DNA of 64,000 nt, from positions 1 through 64,000 of the forward strand of contig NZ_RQVD01000010.1 of assembly GCF_003992055.1 (NCBI RefSeq). Direction: 5' to 3'. Shown here one piece after another: positions 15,853 to 25,031 of this stretch (within the stretch, counting starts at the first letter, position 1; each line of letters opens with the position of its first letter). Under the pieces are notes generated by a model. That model made no database searches, was not told where the DNA came from, and saw only the letters and a list, made by a program, of their open reading frames with translations. The DNA comes from Veillonella sp. CHU740. Its GTDB lineage: Bacteria > Bacillota > Negativicutes > Veillonellales > Veillonellaceae. The translations under genes were made by a program, and so were the position numbers.

Positions 15853-17481
15853 ATGTCAACAAGATTAAACTGGAAACATTCCGAAATTAAAGAGAATCCA
15901 CTATTTTCTAAGTTAAGAAGTACCATTGAAACTGCTTTTTATGGAAATAATGTAACACCTATAACGACAATTGCTCAAGCCTATGAGTTGGCTACTAAGG
16001 AACCAGGTGTCATTGTATTAGATATGCCTGTATATCGAGCGGAAGAGCAAGGGTTACCACAAGATGCAAAAGTGTTAGTCACAAATAATGGTAAAACAAC
16101 TGGGCGCTATGCGAAAGCTCGTCGTATTATTGGCGATGAAGGTATTAATGAAGTAGAATTGTGTGATATTGCTCGTGAAGCAGTGTATGATAGCCGTCAT
16201 AAGGAATGGATTTCTGCACAGGCCATTGTGGGATTAGATGAAGCTTTTACAGCACGTGCACATTTAATGATTCCCAAAGAACATGCTTCTATTTTATACT
16301 CTTGGGCTATTAACTTTCAGTTCTTTAATGAAGAGGTAAAAGCTTTCTATAAAGACAGTAAACAGTTGCCAGAGGGTGATATTTTTATTTATTCTGATCC
16401 AGATTATGTAGTAGAAGGACACCCGGGTGGACTGGCTATTTTTGATCCAGCTCATAATTGTGCCATGATTTTGGGGATGCGCTACTTTGGAGAGCATAAA
16501 AAGGGAACTCTTACATTGGGATGGTCCTTGGCAAATCGCTATGGCTATGTGGCATGCCACGGCGGTATGAAACGATATAATTTAAAAGATGGTTCATCCT
16601 ATACGATTGGCGTGTTTGGTTTATCTGGATCTGGCAAATCTACGTTGACTCATGAGCAACATGAAGGGCGCTACGATATTTCTGTGCTGCATGATGATGC
16701 GTATATCATTCATACAGAAGATTTATCTTCTATTGCATTAGAACCAACTTATTTTGATAAAATGCAAGATTATCCAGTGGAACATCCTGCTAACAAATAT
16801 TTGTTAACATTACAAAACGTGGGTGTTACATTAGATGAAGACGGCAATAAAGTTGTATTGGCAGAAGATGTTCGTAATAATAATGGTCGTGCCATCAAAT
16901 CTCAATTCTGGACTGATAATCGTGTGAACTTTGTGAAAGATCCAGTGAATGCTATCGTATGGTTGATGAAAGATAAAACATTGCCGCCAATTTTAAAGGT
17001 TGATGATCCAATTTTAGCGGCGACTATGGGGGCTACATTAGCAACGCGTCGTTCGACAGCAGAAAAGTTAGATGACCATGTAGATCCGAATGCATTGGTT
17101 ATTGAACCCTATGCAAACCCATTCCGTACCTACTCTTTGCGTACAGATTATGAAAGTTATAAAAAACTATTTACTCAATCTGGCGTAGATTGTTACATCA
17201 TGAATACAGGATTCTTCTTGGATAAAAAGATTCCAAAAGAAGTTACATTAGGCTTGCTAGAGGGATTAGTTGAGGGTAGCCTTAACTTTGAACCTTTCTA
17301 TAAATATGAAAACTTAGAATATGTAAAAGTAGAAGGGTTTGAACCAGACTTTACAGTTCGTGAATACCATCATATTTTGCATAAAGCATTTGAGTTCCGC
17401 TATGATTACATCGAAAAATTAAAAGGAACAAAAGATGAATTGCCAAATGAAGTGCTAGATGTATTGAAAATTCTTATGTAA
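15853..17481 (+). CDS. pckA: Phosphoenolpyruvate carboxykinase (ATP)
   Basis: Predicted 542 residues, ATG 15853 after GAGGAC. The enzyme interconverts oxaloacetate plus ATP with phosphoenolpyruvate, CO2 and ADP. The kinase-1a P loop [13 protein letters not shown] and HDDAYII (metal site) are visible, with YGYVACHGGMKRYNL before them. Length is in range for the ATP-dependent class. In a lactate or organic-acid fermenter lacking glycolytic input it would feed gluconeogenesis. brnQ follows after 13 bases, so the two genes are probably one operon. Confidence 0.93.
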   Translation: MSTRLNWKHSEIKENPLFSKLRSTIETAFYGNNVTPITTIAQAYELATKEPGVIVLDMPVYRAEEQGLPQDAKVLVTNNGKTTGRYAKARRIIGDEGINEVELCDIAREAVYDSRHKEWISAQAIVGLDEAFTARAHLMIPKEHASILYSWAINFQFFNEEVKAFYKDSKQLPEGDIFIYSDPDYVVEGHPGGLAIFDPAHNCAMILGMRYFGEHKKGTLTLGWSLANRYGYVACHGGMKRYNLKDGSSYTIGVFGLSGSGKSTLTHEQHEGRYDISVLHDDAYIIHTEDLSSIALEPTYFDKMQDYPVEHPANKYLLTLQNVGVTLDEDGNKVVLAEDVRNNNGRAIKSQFWTDNRVNFVKDPVNAIVWLMKDKTLPPILKVDDPILAATMGATLATRRSTAEKLDDHVDPNALVIEPYANPFRTYSLRTDYESYKKLFTQSGVDCYIMNTGFFLDKKIPKEVTLGLLEGLVEGSLNFEPFYKYENLEYVKVEGFEPDFTVREYHHILHKAFEFRYDYIEKLKGTKDELPNEVLDVLKILM

Positions 17482-17494
17482 GGGGAGAGTAGTT

Positions 17495-18862
17495 ATGAAT
17501 CAAAAGCTATCTTGGGGGGCTGTAGTATTTATTGGAACCATGTTATTCGGTATGTTCTTTGGCGCTGGAAATTTAATTTTTCCAGTTCATTTAGGACAAG
17601 AGGCAGGTAATGCATTGTGGCCTGCAACATTAGGCTTTTTAGCTACAGCTATAGGATTACCATTCCTAGGTATTGTAGCCATGGGTGTATCTCGTAGTAA
17701 TGGTTTGCAAGACTTAGTAAGTCGTGTACATCCGACATATGGTAAAATTTTTACGTTATTATTGTATATTACGATTGGTCCTGCATTCGCAATCCCAAGA
17801 ACAAGTACGGTATCCTATACCATAGGATTTGAGCCATTCCTTGGCGGTATAAATCCCGATCTTGCACTAGGTGTATTTTCTGCCGTGTTTTTCATTGTAG
17901 CTATTTTGTTCTCTTTGAACCCTGGTAAACTAATGACCTACATTGGTAAAGTGTTGACACCTTTATTCTTGGTGTTCTTAAGCATTTTATTGCTGACAGT
18001 AGTAATTATGCCAATGGGAGATTACAGTGCGGTTGTACCACAAGGAGAATATGCAACACATGCTTTCTTCAAAGGCTTTACAGAAGGCTATAATACTCTT
18101 GATGTATTGGCATCTTTAGCATTTGGTATCATCGTAATTCGTGCCTTACAAGGTGTGGGTGTAACAGAACCAAAAGATATTGCGATTGGTCTTGTAAAAG
18201 CTGGTTTCGTAGCTTGTTCTATTATGGCTGTAATTTATGGTTTCTTGGCTTACAGTGGTGCTACTAGTGTGACAACATTGGGTGTTGCTAAAAATGGTGG
18301 TATTACCATGGCACAAATGAATGCTTACTATTTTGGTAATACTGGGGCTATCTTATTGGCTATTATTGTTACTTTAGCATGTTTGAAAACTTGCGTAGGT
18401 TTGATTGGCGCTTGTGGCGAAACATTTGATGAAATGTTCCCTAATACATTAGGTTACCGTGGTTATGCGTATTTGACAACTGCAGTGGGTTTCTTAATTG
18501 CTAATGTAGGTTTGACAAAAATCATCGAATTGGCAATCCCTGTGTTGATGTTCTTATATCCATTGTCTATTACTATCATCTTGTTATCCTTTGCAGCACC
18601 TATGTTCAAAGGAAGACGAGCAGTCTATGCTTGGACAACAGCGTTTGCTTTATTTGCGGCATTAGGAGATGCCATGGCTACAGCTCCAGAAGTTATTAAT
18701 ACATCTGGATTTGTACAATGGGCGTTACCATACTATGGTATGCTTCCGTTTGCTTCTATCGGTATGGGATGGATTGTACCATCTATCATCGGCTTTGTAC
18801 TTGGTTTAGTATACATTGCGATTGTTCCGAATAAAACAGATAGTGATATGTTTGCTAAATAA
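17495..18862 (+). CDS. brnQ: Branched-chain amino-acid:cation symporter (LIVCS family)
   Basis: Predicted 455 residues, ATG 17495 after GGGGAG. The N-terminal signature LFGMFFGAGNLIFPVHLGQE is diagnostic of BrnQ carriers, which import Leu, Ile and Val with Na+ or H+. About twelve hydrophobic segments fill the protein, including GPAFAIPRTSTVSYTIGFEP and LKTCVGLIGACGETF. It is translated from the same transcript as pckA by spacing. A strong terminator follows. Confidence 0.95.
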   Translation: MNQKLSWGAVVFIGTMLFGMFFGAGNLIFPVHLGQEAGNALWPATLGFLATAIGLPFLGIVAMGVSRSNGLQDLVSRVHPTYGKIFTLLLYITIGPAFAIPRTSTVSYTIGFEPFLGGINPDLALGVFSAVFFIVAILFSLNPGKLMTYIGKVLTPLFLVFLSILLLTVVIMPMGDYSAVVPQGEYATHAFFKGFTEGYNTLDVLASLAFGIIVIRALQGVGVTEPKDIAIGLVKAGFVACSIMAVIYGFLAYSGATSVTTLGVAKNGGITMAQMNAYYFGNTGAILLAIIVTLACLKTCVGLIGACGETFDEMFPNTLGYRGYAYLTTAVGFLIANVGLTKIIELAIPVLMFLYPLSITIILLSFAAPMFKGRRAVYAWTTAFALFAALGDAMATAPEVINTSGFVQWALPYYGMLPFASIGMGWIVPSIIGFVLGLVYIAIVPNKTDSDMFAK

Positions 18863-18898
18863 TTAAGATAGCAAACAGAATATAGTTTGATAACTGTT

Positions 18899-18931
18899 AG
18901 CGACTAGGTCATGTTGATCTAGTCGCTTTTT
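18899..18931 (+). terminator. Terminator after brnQ
   Basis: AGCGACTAG (18899-18907) pairs perfectly with CTAGTCGCT (18919-18927), followed by TTTT. Confidence 0.9.
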
Positions 18932-18998
18932 ATGTAGTGAACCTAAGAGATGATAATAGACTGAACTTTAAATTCTATAGAAAGTGGAATTTGACTAT

Positions 18999-19026
18999 TT
19001 GCGAATACATACGTATATGGTATAAT
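18999..19026 (+). promoter_or_regulatory. Promoter of TrpXYZ-type transporter
   Basis: TATAAT (19021-19026) with extended TGG in front, and TTGCGA (18999-19004) 16 bases upstream. Transcription would start near 19033, giving a 5' leader of about 70 bases that contains a strong ribosome site and a small ORF before the transporter start. Confidence 0.6.
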
Positions 19027-19067
19027 CTGTATATCTTTCCCATAGAAAGACTGTAGGAGGTGGCGCG

Positions 19068-19175
19068 ATGCTACCATGTAGTATAGTAGAAAGGAGATTT
19101 TTATGTGGAAAAAAGGACTGGCCCTGTTGGTGGTCTGTCTGGTGGGGGTCTTGCTGTGGCATGAATCTTCACTAG
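19068..19175 (+). CDS. Trp-rich small ORF overlapping the transporter start (candidate leader peptide)
   Basis: ATG 19068 follows a perfect AGGAGG (19055-19060) at 7-base spacing and opens a 35-codon frame ending TAG 19173-19175. It overlaps the first 24 codons of the substrate-binding protein gene in another frame. Codons 18-26 read WPCWWSVWW, five Trp codons in nine, directly at the start of what looks like a tryptophan transporter. The Trp codons arise because the transporter's signal segment uses CTG, GTG and GTC codons, unlike the TTA/GTA-rich body of that gene. This could be a sensing ORF that alters transporter translation, or chance in a Leu/Val-rich segment. Confidence 0.45.
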   Translation: MLPCSIVERRFLCGKKDWPCWWSVWWGSCCGMNLH

Positions 19176-20068
19176 AAGCACCAGGAGGAGGCAAGATGTA
19201 TCGGGTTGGCATCTTGCAATTGGCGGAACATCCCGCATTAGATGCAGCGAATAAAGGTATTGTTGACGGTTTGCGTGAAGAGGGTTTTGAGGATAATGTC
19301 ATTATCGACCATCAGAATGCTCAAGGTGATCAATCAAATTTAAACACCATTGCGCAACGATTTGTGGCTCGGAATTCAGATTTAGTAGTGGCTATTGCTA
19401 CACCGGCGGTGCAGGCGATGGCGAATGCTACAAAGGATATACCGGTGTTAGGCACGGCTGTCACTAGCTATACAACGGCTCGTTTAGTAGATAGTGATGA
19501 ACATCCAGGTGGTAATGTATCAGGTACAACAGACATGGTGCCTATGGAAAAACGAGTGGAATTAGTGCATCAATTGTTACCGAATGCAAAAAAAATCGGT
19601 ACTATCTATTCATCAAGTGAAGTGAATTCACAATTACAAGCAGAGAGTTTTCGAAAAGAAGCTGAAAAATATGGTATGGAATTAGTGGAAATTACTGTAT
19701 CCAATGTGAATGATGTGCCACAAGCAGCGAACCAATTAGCGATTATGGGCGTTGATGCAGTATATTTCCCTACAGATAATATTATTGCTTCTTCCTATGC
19801 GAATATAGTCACTATTTTTAGTGCGGCGAATTTACCAGTATTTCCATCTGATGATACATGGTTAAAAACAGGTGGATTAGCAGCGTATTCGGTAGACTTT
19901 TATAAATTAGGTGTTCAAACAGGTCATATGGCAGCACGTGTGCTACGTGGTGAAAGTACACCTGATAGTATGCCAATCGAAATGCAAAAACCGATTAAAT
20001 TTGTGTTTAATCAAGATGAAGCGGATCGCTTACATATCTCAATTCCAGAAGAATTGAAACACCAGTAG
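19103..20068 (+). CDS. ABC transporter substrate-binding protein, TrpX type (ABC_sub_bind family)
   Basis: Predicted 321 residues, ATG 19103 after AAAGGAG. An N-terminal hydrophobic anchor (MWKKGLALLVVCLVGVLLW) is followed by MYRVGILQLAEHPALDAANK, the standard opening of this family. Later come VAIATPAVQAMANATKDIPV, TDMVPMEKRVELVHQLLPNA and FPSDDTWLKTGGLAAYSVDF. Family members bind amino acids or other small ligands; streptococcal TrpX binds Trp/Tyr. Permease and ATPase genes follow at once. Tryptophan is the preferred guess, supported only by family and the Trp-rich ORF upstream. Confidence 0.85.
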   Translation: MWKKGLALLVVCLVGVLLWHESSLEAPGGGKMYRVGILQLAEHPALDAANKGIVDGLREEGFEDNVIIDHQNAQGDQSNLNTIAQRFVARNSDLVVAIATPAVQAMANATKDIPVLGTAVTSYTTARLVDSDEHPGGNVSGTTDMVPMEKRVELVHQLLPNAKKIGTIYSSSEVNSQLQAESFRKEAEKYGMELVEITVSNVNDVPQAANQLAIMGVDAVYFPTDNIIASSYANIVTIFSAANLPVFPSDDTWLKTGGLAAYSVDFYKLGVQTGHMAARVLRGESTPDSMPIEMQKPIKFVFNQDEADRLHISIPEELKHQ

Positions 20069-20103
20069 TATAGTAGTAGGGGAAACTCTAAGTAGGAGGA
20101 TAT

Positions 20104-21003
20104 ATGACAAACTTAATTATTAGCACTATTGCGCAAGGTCTATTATGGGCGTTGTTAGCATTGGGTGTATTTATTACTTTCAGAATATTAGACGTAGCAG
20201 ATTTAACTGTAGAAGGTAGTTTTCCTATGGGAGCCGCTATTTCTGCAGTATTAATTACGATGGGTGTCAATCCATGGGTGACAGTGATCGTAGCAGGTAT
20301 TGGTGGTATGATTGCCGGTGCTGTTACAGGATGGATTCATACAAAGTTAAAAATTCCCGCATTATTAGCCGGTATTTTAACAATGATTGCCTTGTACTCT
20401 GTAAACTTGCATATCATGGGAAAAGCTAATATTTCGCTTTTGCGTATGGATACGGTCTACTCTGTTATACATGGTGTGGGTATATCCAATGCAATGGCAT
20501 TAACTATTATCGGTGTAGCTGTAACGATAGTAGTAGGGCTCTTCCTGTTCTGGTTCTTTGGCACTGAATTAGGTACATCCATTCGTGCTACTGGTGTGAA
20601 TCCACAAATGATTCGTGCCCAAGGCGTGAATACAGATTCTATGATCGTTCTTGGCCTATTGCTATCTAATGGCTTTGTAGCAGTGTCTGGTGCATTAATT
20701 GCGCAATCCCAAGGGTTTGCGGATATTGGTATGGGGGTAGGAACTATTGTGATAGGCTTAGCCTCTGTTATCATCGGAGAAGTGTTATTCACCTCTTCTT
20801 CCATAGTTCGTAAACTGTTTGGTAATTCCTCATTCGTGTTGAGTTTAGTGGCTGTTGTATTTGGTTCTATTATTTACCGTATCGTAATTGCTACTGTGTT
20901 ATACCTAGGTATGCCTCCAAATGATTTGAAATTATTCACTGCTATTTTAGTAGCCCTTGCTTTATCTTTACCAAAATGGCAAGGTAAATTTCGTCGTGGT
21001 TAA
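20104..21003 (+). CDS. ABC transporter permease, TrpY type
   Basis: Predicted 299 residues, ATG 20104 after GGAGGAT. About nine membrane segments are visible, starting LIISTIAQGLLWALLALGVF. The region FRILDVADLTVEGSFPMGAA, with ILTMIALYSVNLHIMGKANI later, is characteristic of the branched-chain-type permeases paired with ABC_sub_bind proteins. It forms the membrane channel for the substrate delivered by the preceding protein, using the ATPase encoded next. Confidence 0.88.
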   Translation: MTNLIISTIAQGLLWALLALGVFITFRILDVADLTVEGSFPMGAAISAVLITMGVNPWVTVIVAGIGGMIAGAVTGWIHTKLKIPALLAGILTMIALYSVNLHIMGKANISLLRMDTVYSVIHGVGISNAMALTIIGVAVTIVVGLFLFWFFGTELGTSIRATGVNPQMIRAQGVNTDSMIVLGLLLSNGFVAVSGALIAQSQGFADIGMGVGTIVIGLASVIIGEVLFTSSSIVRKLFGNSSFVLSLVAVVFGSIIYRIVIATVLYLGMPPNDLKLFTAILVALALSLPKWQGKFRRG

Positions 21004-21017
21004 GGGAGGATATGCAC

Positions 21018-21809
21018 ATGTTAGAATTAAAAGGAATAGTGAAAGCTTTCCATAAAGGCACTGTGAATGAAAAAATTGCGCTTCGTGGCATTGATTTACG
21101 ATTAGAAGATGGTGACTTCGTTACCGTTATCGGCGGTAATGGAGCCGGTAAAAGTACATTGTTAAACTCTATTGCAGGAGTATTTCCAGTGGATGAAGGA
21201 ATATTGCGTATCAATGATGTAGATGTGACACATATGGCGGAATACAAACGAGCTAAATACATTGGACGTGTCTTCCAAGATCCTATGTTGGGCACAGCAG
21301 GGAATATGCAAATCGAGGAGAATATGCTTCTTGCCTTGCGCCGTGGAAAGAAAATGGGACTGAGCTGGGCTTTTAAAGAAAATGAACGAGAATTATTTAA
21401 GCAACAATTAGCGCGTCTAGGCTTAGGGTTAGAAAATCGTTTATCCTCTAGCATGGGATTGCTCAGTGGTGGACAACGTCAATCGATTACACTATTAATG
21501 GCTACTATGTTGAAGCCGGAAGTATTATTGTTAGATGAACATACAGCAGCGCTTGACCCTAAAACTGCTGAAAAAGTATTACAACTAACAGATGAACTGG
21601 TGAGAGAACATCATTTAACAACTTTGATGATTACTCACAATATGCGTGATGCTTTGCGCTTTGGTAATCGCTTAATCATGATGGATAATGGCAAAATTAT
21701 TTATGATGTAAAAGGCGAAGAAAAAGCCAACTTAACCGTCCAAGATTTACTAGAACGCTTTGAAGTGGCTAGTGAAAATACCCTTAGCGATCGCATGATG
21801 CTAGGTTAA
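21018..21809 (+). CDS. ABC transporter ATP-binding protein, TrpZ type
   Basis: Predicted 263 residues. Of two nearby ATGs, 21018 is favoured because GGGAGGA lies 8 bases before it, while 21012 is too close. Walker A is GGNGAGKSTL, the signature is LLSGGQRQS, Walker B is VLLLDEHTAAL, and MITHNMRDALRFGNRLIMMD holds the switch His. It powers the upstream permease. A short gap leads to the rpsO leader. Confidence 0.9.
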   Translation: MLELKGIVKAFHKGTVNEKIALRGIDLRLEDGDFVTVIGGNGAGKSTLLNSIAGVFPVDEGILRINDVDVTHMAEYKRAKYIGRVFQDPMLGTAGNMQIEENMLLALRRGKKMGLSWAFKENERELFKQQLARLGLGLENRLSSSMGLLSGGQRQSITLLMATMLKPEVLLLDEHTAALDPKTAEKVLQLTDELVREHHLTTLMITHNMRDALRFGNRLIMMDNGKIIYDVKGEEKANLTVQDLLERFEVASENTLSDRMMLG

Positions 21810-21854
21810 ACTACTTTACTTTTTATCTGAAATATAGTAATATAGTTAGCGATG

Positions 21855-21860
21855 TATAAT
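21855..21860 (+). promoter_or_regulatory. -10 box of rpsO
   Basis: TATAAT at 21855-21860 places the transcription start at about 21867, at the foot of the rpsO leader structure. No convincing -35 box is seen. Confidence 0.45.
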
Positions 21861-21862
21861 AA

Positions 21863-21907
21863 CCTAGGCGAGGTAATTGAGTCTCCGCCCATTACTTTGG
21901 CCTATGG
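21863..21907 (+). ncRNA. Structured rpsO leader (probable S15 autoregulatory element)
   Basis: TAGGC (21865-21869) pairs with GCCTA (21900-21904), and inside it GGTAAT (21872-21877) pairs with ATTAC (21891-21895). The fold sits just before rpsO. Ribosomal protein S15 represses its own mRNA through such leaders in several bacterial groups; which class this belongs to is not clear by eye. Confidence 0.5.
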
Positions 21908-21935
21908 AAATGTAATTTTTAGGAGGACATGAAAC

Positions 21936-22202
21936 ATGTTAACTACAGAAGCTAAAGCAGCTATTATTAAAGAATTCGCTGTTCACGAAGGTGACACTGG
22001 ATCCCCAGAAGTACAAATCGCGATTTTGACAAACCGCATTGTATACTTAACAGAACATTTAAAAGAGCACAAAAAAGATCATCATTCCCGTCGTGGTCTT
22101 TTAAAATTAGTTGGTCAACGTCGTAACATGCTTGACTACCTTCGTCGTAAAGACATCGAACGCTATCGTGCGATCTTAGAAAAATTAGGCTTACGTAAAT
22201 AA
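21936..22202 (+). CDS. rpsO: 30S ribosomal protein S15
   Basis: Predicted 88 residues, ATG 21936 downstream of AGGAGG. Classic S15 motifs are [39 protein letters not shown] and [20 protein letters not shown]. It binds 16S rRNA in the platform of the small subunit. It has its own promoter, leader and terminator. Confidence 0.98.
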   Translation: MLTTEAKAAIIKEFAVHEGDTGSPEVQIAILTNRIVYLTEHLKEHKKDHHSRRGLLKLVGQRRNMLDYLRRKDIERYRAILEKLGLRK

Positions 22203-22215
22203 TCTTACGTATAAC

Positions 22216-22241
22216 AAAAAGCGGCTTCGGCCGCTTTTTTT
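22216..22241 (+). terminator. Terminator after rpsO
   Basis: AAAAAGCGGC-TTCG-GCCGCTTTTTTT: a perfect stem with a UUCG-type tetraloop and U tract. Confidence 0.95.
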
Positions 22242-22514
22242 GTTTAGAACTTTCTGACAGATACATATAGATTGTAGGGCTATAGTATATGTAAGTTTTT
22301 TTTGGATAGTTTTGTCTATCAGTAGTATAAAATAAGTAATCTTATATTGAGTGTTATGATATAAGCATTCACAGGGGGTCATTAAGGTGTATAGATTGAT
22401 AGTCGTAGTTATATAGTAGCTACATCGACTAAGAAATGATTTACAATGTTAACTATTGATGATATCCTAATAAGGAATCTTAAGGTTTGTTTTATAGTAA
22501 GAAGGGAAGTACAG
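22242..22514. other. Intergenic region upstream of first TonB-dependent receptor
   Basis: AT-rich. It holds a small hairpin with arms TAGTCG (22400-22405) and CGACTA (22426-22431) in what would be the receptor leader. I see no convincing Fur box, riboswitch or ORF with a ribosome site. An in-frame ATG at 22446 lacks a ribosome site and is not used. Confidence 0.4.
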
Positions 22515-24806
22515 ATGAAACAAGTAAGACCAAATAATATACTAGGGTATATGGTTAAGAGTAAGGTGTCCTATACTATGTTCTTATCGATGATTGCATT
22601 AGCTATGAGTGGGCAAAATAGCTACGCAGTGAATGCGCAAGATATGGAAGAAACGGTGATCTTGCCAGATGTAACGGTAACAGCTACAAGAACATTACAA
22701 GATATTTCAAAAACACCTAGTTCGGTGTCTGTGGTGACAGCGAAGGATATTGAAAATCGCAAGGTGGATACGGTGGCGGATGCTATACAATTGTTGCCAG
22801 GGGTGTATAAAAGTCAAGCCTCTGCGGGTGATATTCAAATTCGCGGATTTGACTCTAAAAATATCTCCGTGCTTGTGGATGGTGTGCCGATGAATAATTC
22901 TTTCAATAATAAAGTGGATTGGGAAGTGATTCCTGTACACTCTATTGATCGTATTGAATTAGTGCGTGGCGCTAGTTCCTCTTTATATGGTGGTAAGGGT
23001 GTTGCAGGTGTGATCAGCATCAAAACGAAACAAGTGGCACCAAAAGCTGACCGCAAGGAGATTCGTTGGCACGGTAAGGTGAATGGTGGTACCTATGGTA
23101 CATGGAATAATGAACTTGGATTTGATGCTCGTGTGTCTGATCAGGTAGCCATAGGTGTATCTGCAGAAGAGCGTCGTACAAATGGGTTCCCAGGATTTTT
23201 TGTGACAGACAAAAGCAAAGCAATTACTAGTAAGGTAAAAGCGATTACACCAGATATGCCGTTGGAATTATTGAAAAGTGGTAAATATGTGTTAGGGAAT
23301 CGTGGAGATAAATCTCTCCATAATAAAAATCTTTCAGCGTATGTGACGATGAACTTAGGTAAAAAAGAAACGTTAACCTATCGCTATACTTATGCTAATC
23401 ATAAGTACTCTTACCACAATCCAATTAGTGCGGTTACAGTAAATGGAAAGACCGTTTTTACAGGGGATATCAAGGTTAGTGATAAAAAATATGTATCTCT
23501 TAATGGCAATAGTTTCTTAGGTCATGATGCAGAGCGAGAATATCATTCTCATAGTTTGCAATATAAAAATGAAGCGAACAAATTACAGATTTCCTTGGGC
23601 TATTTAGATAAAAAGAAAGATGGCTATTCTGTGCCAACAAAAGCAACTTCAGGAGATTATGAAGGATCAGGTTCTCACTCCTTCTATCCAGGCAAAGCGT
23701 ACAATCTAGATGTGCAAAAAGCATGGAAACCAGAAGGTAAACATCAGATTGTGGGGGGATTCAACTGGAAACAAGAGCAATTTGATCAAGAGAAAATTTC
23801 CTTGCAACATTGGCGTGATAAAAACTCTAAGGACAGCACGCTGTTCCCGAATGGTGTTAGCGAAACCAATACAGGGGCATCTCGCACGATGGCAGCCTTT
23901 GTACAAGATACGTATCGCCCTAACGATGATTGGGCTATTTATGCCGGACTTCGTTTAGATCATTTTAAAAAGTACGATGGGTCCCACGGGGAGTACAATA
24001 AGAAAACAAAGTCTTACGATGTCGTACATCATAATGATGGATCTTACACGGAGTTGAGTCCTAAGTTGTCCGTAGAAAGATATCTTGATGATTCTACCAA
24101 CGTCTATGCATCCTATGGCCATTCCTTTGCACCGCCAACATTGTACCAAGTGTACCGCTTTGGTCAAACATCTAAAACTCCTATTTATGCAAATCCAGAG
24201 TTAGATCCAGAACATTCCGATACCTTTGAACTTGGTTTGAAAAAATCTTGGAATGAAAGTACAAAATTAAACGTAGCCGCTTTTTATGTAAATACAAAGG
24301 ATAAAATTCAATATGTGACATTTAAAAAAGCAGATGGCACTGAGGATTACAAAAAATATATCAATGTAGGATCAGAAACACGCCGTGGTGTAGAATTAGA
24401 ACTTCGTCACAAGCTGTCTAACAAATGGTCTGTCTTCGGAAACTATACATGGCAAATGGGATATACAGAAAGCAAAGCGTTGGCCAATACAGATCAAAGT
24501 GATGGAAAAGAACAAAACTTTGAGATTCCAAGACACCTATTCCATGGTGGTTTTGAATACAATAGTGGCAAGTGGAATGCCTTGTGGGATATGCAATACG
24601 TTAGTGCCCGCCAAGGTAAAGATACTGCCGGTGGTGAGCCAGAGGCAGAAGATGCGTACTTCTTAACAAATGCTTCTATAAATTACAAAGTATCCAAAGA
24701 AGCTACTTTGCAAATCGGCGTGCAAAACCTATTCAATCGTGAATATTACGCTAGAGAAGCAACAGGTGGCCGTACATACAATGTAGGTATGAAATTTAAA
24801 TTCTAA
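22515..24806 (+). CDS. TonB-dependent outer-membrane receptor 1
   Basis: Predicted 763 residues, ATG 22515 after GAAGGGA. A signal peptide (about 1-45) is followed by a TonB-box-like ETVILPDVTVTATRT, the plug domain (TPSSVSVVTAKDIENRKVDT, then IQIRGFDSKNISVLVDGVPM, then SSLYGGKGVAGVI) and a 22-strand barrel ending in the C-terminal FKF. Overall shape is of the FepA/BtuB-like class that imports metal chelates or vitamins using TonB. The substrate is not readable. A paralogue follows after a terminator; no exbB, exbD or tonB is here. Confidence 0.9.
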   Translation: MKQVRPNNILGYMVKSKVSYTMFLSMIALAMSGQNSYAVNAQDMEETVILPDVTVTATRTLQDISKTPSSVSVVTAKDIENRKVDTVADAIQLLPGVYKSQASAGDIQIRGFDSKNISVLVDGVPMNNSFNNKVDWEVIPVHSIDRIELVRGASSSLYGGKGVAGVISIKTKQVAPKADRKEIRWHGKVNGGTYGTWNNELGFDARVSDQVAIGVSAEERRTNGFPGFFVTDKSKAITSKVKAITPDMPLELLKSGKYVLGNRGDKSLHNKNLSAYVTMNLGKKETLTYRYTYANHKYSYHNPISAVTVNGKTVFTGDIKVSDKKYVSLNGNSFLGHDAEREYHSHSLQYKNEANKLQISLGYLDKKKDGYSVPTKATSGDYEGSGSHSFYPGKAYNLDVQKAWKPEGKHQIVGGFNWKQEQFDQEKISLQHWRDKNSKDSTLFPNGVSETNTGASRTMAAFVQDTYRPNDDWAIYAGLRLDHFKKYDGSHGEYNKKTKSYDVVHHNDGSYTELSPKLSVERYLDDSTNVYASYGHSFAPPTLYQVYRFGQTSKTPIYANPELDPEHSDTFELGLKKSWNESTKLNVAAFYVNTKDKIQYVTFKKADGTEDYKKYINVGSETRRGVELELRHKLSNKWSVFGNYTWQMGYTESKALANTDQSDGKEQNFEIPRHLFHGGFEYNSGKWNALWDMQYVSARQGKDTAGGEPEAEDAYFLTNASINYKVSKEATLQIGVQNLFNREYYAREATGGRTYNVGMKFKF

Positions 24807-24820
24807 TATAGAAATCTATA

Positions 24821-24855
24821 AAATGAGACGTTCATTGTATGAATGTCTCATTTTT
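24821..24855 (+). terminator. Terminator after receptor 1
   Basis: AAATGAGAC (24821-24829) pairs with GTCTCATTT (24845-24853), with an inner TTCAT/ATGAA helix and TTTTT at the end. Confidence 0.85.
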
Positions 24856-24979
24856 CATAATAAGTTTTTAAAGGGTATATGTTCATAAGTATAAGATATA
24901 GAAAAGGGTGAATATCATAATATTAAGTGTAAACATAACTAACATTCATTATATGATGACTTTCAATGACGAAAATCAG

Positions 24980-24988
24980 TGCTATACT
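24980..24988 (+). promoter_or_regulatory. Extended -10 promoter of receptor 2
   Basis: TGCTATACT (24980-24988) is an extended -10 box; TTTCAA lies 16 bases upstream as a poor -35. It gives receptor 2 its own transcript. Confidence 0.45.
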
Positions 24989-25031
24989 ATAAAATAGGGA
25001 ATTTTATTTTTTATAGTAAAGGGGCGTACGT

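Noticed and set aside
19027-19102. T-box or TRAP-type leader before the TrpXYZ-type genes
   Set aside because: The leader is only about 70 bases, with no T-box motif, no specifier stem and no tandem GAG/UAG triplets; the Trp-rich ORF is the only Trp-related signal.
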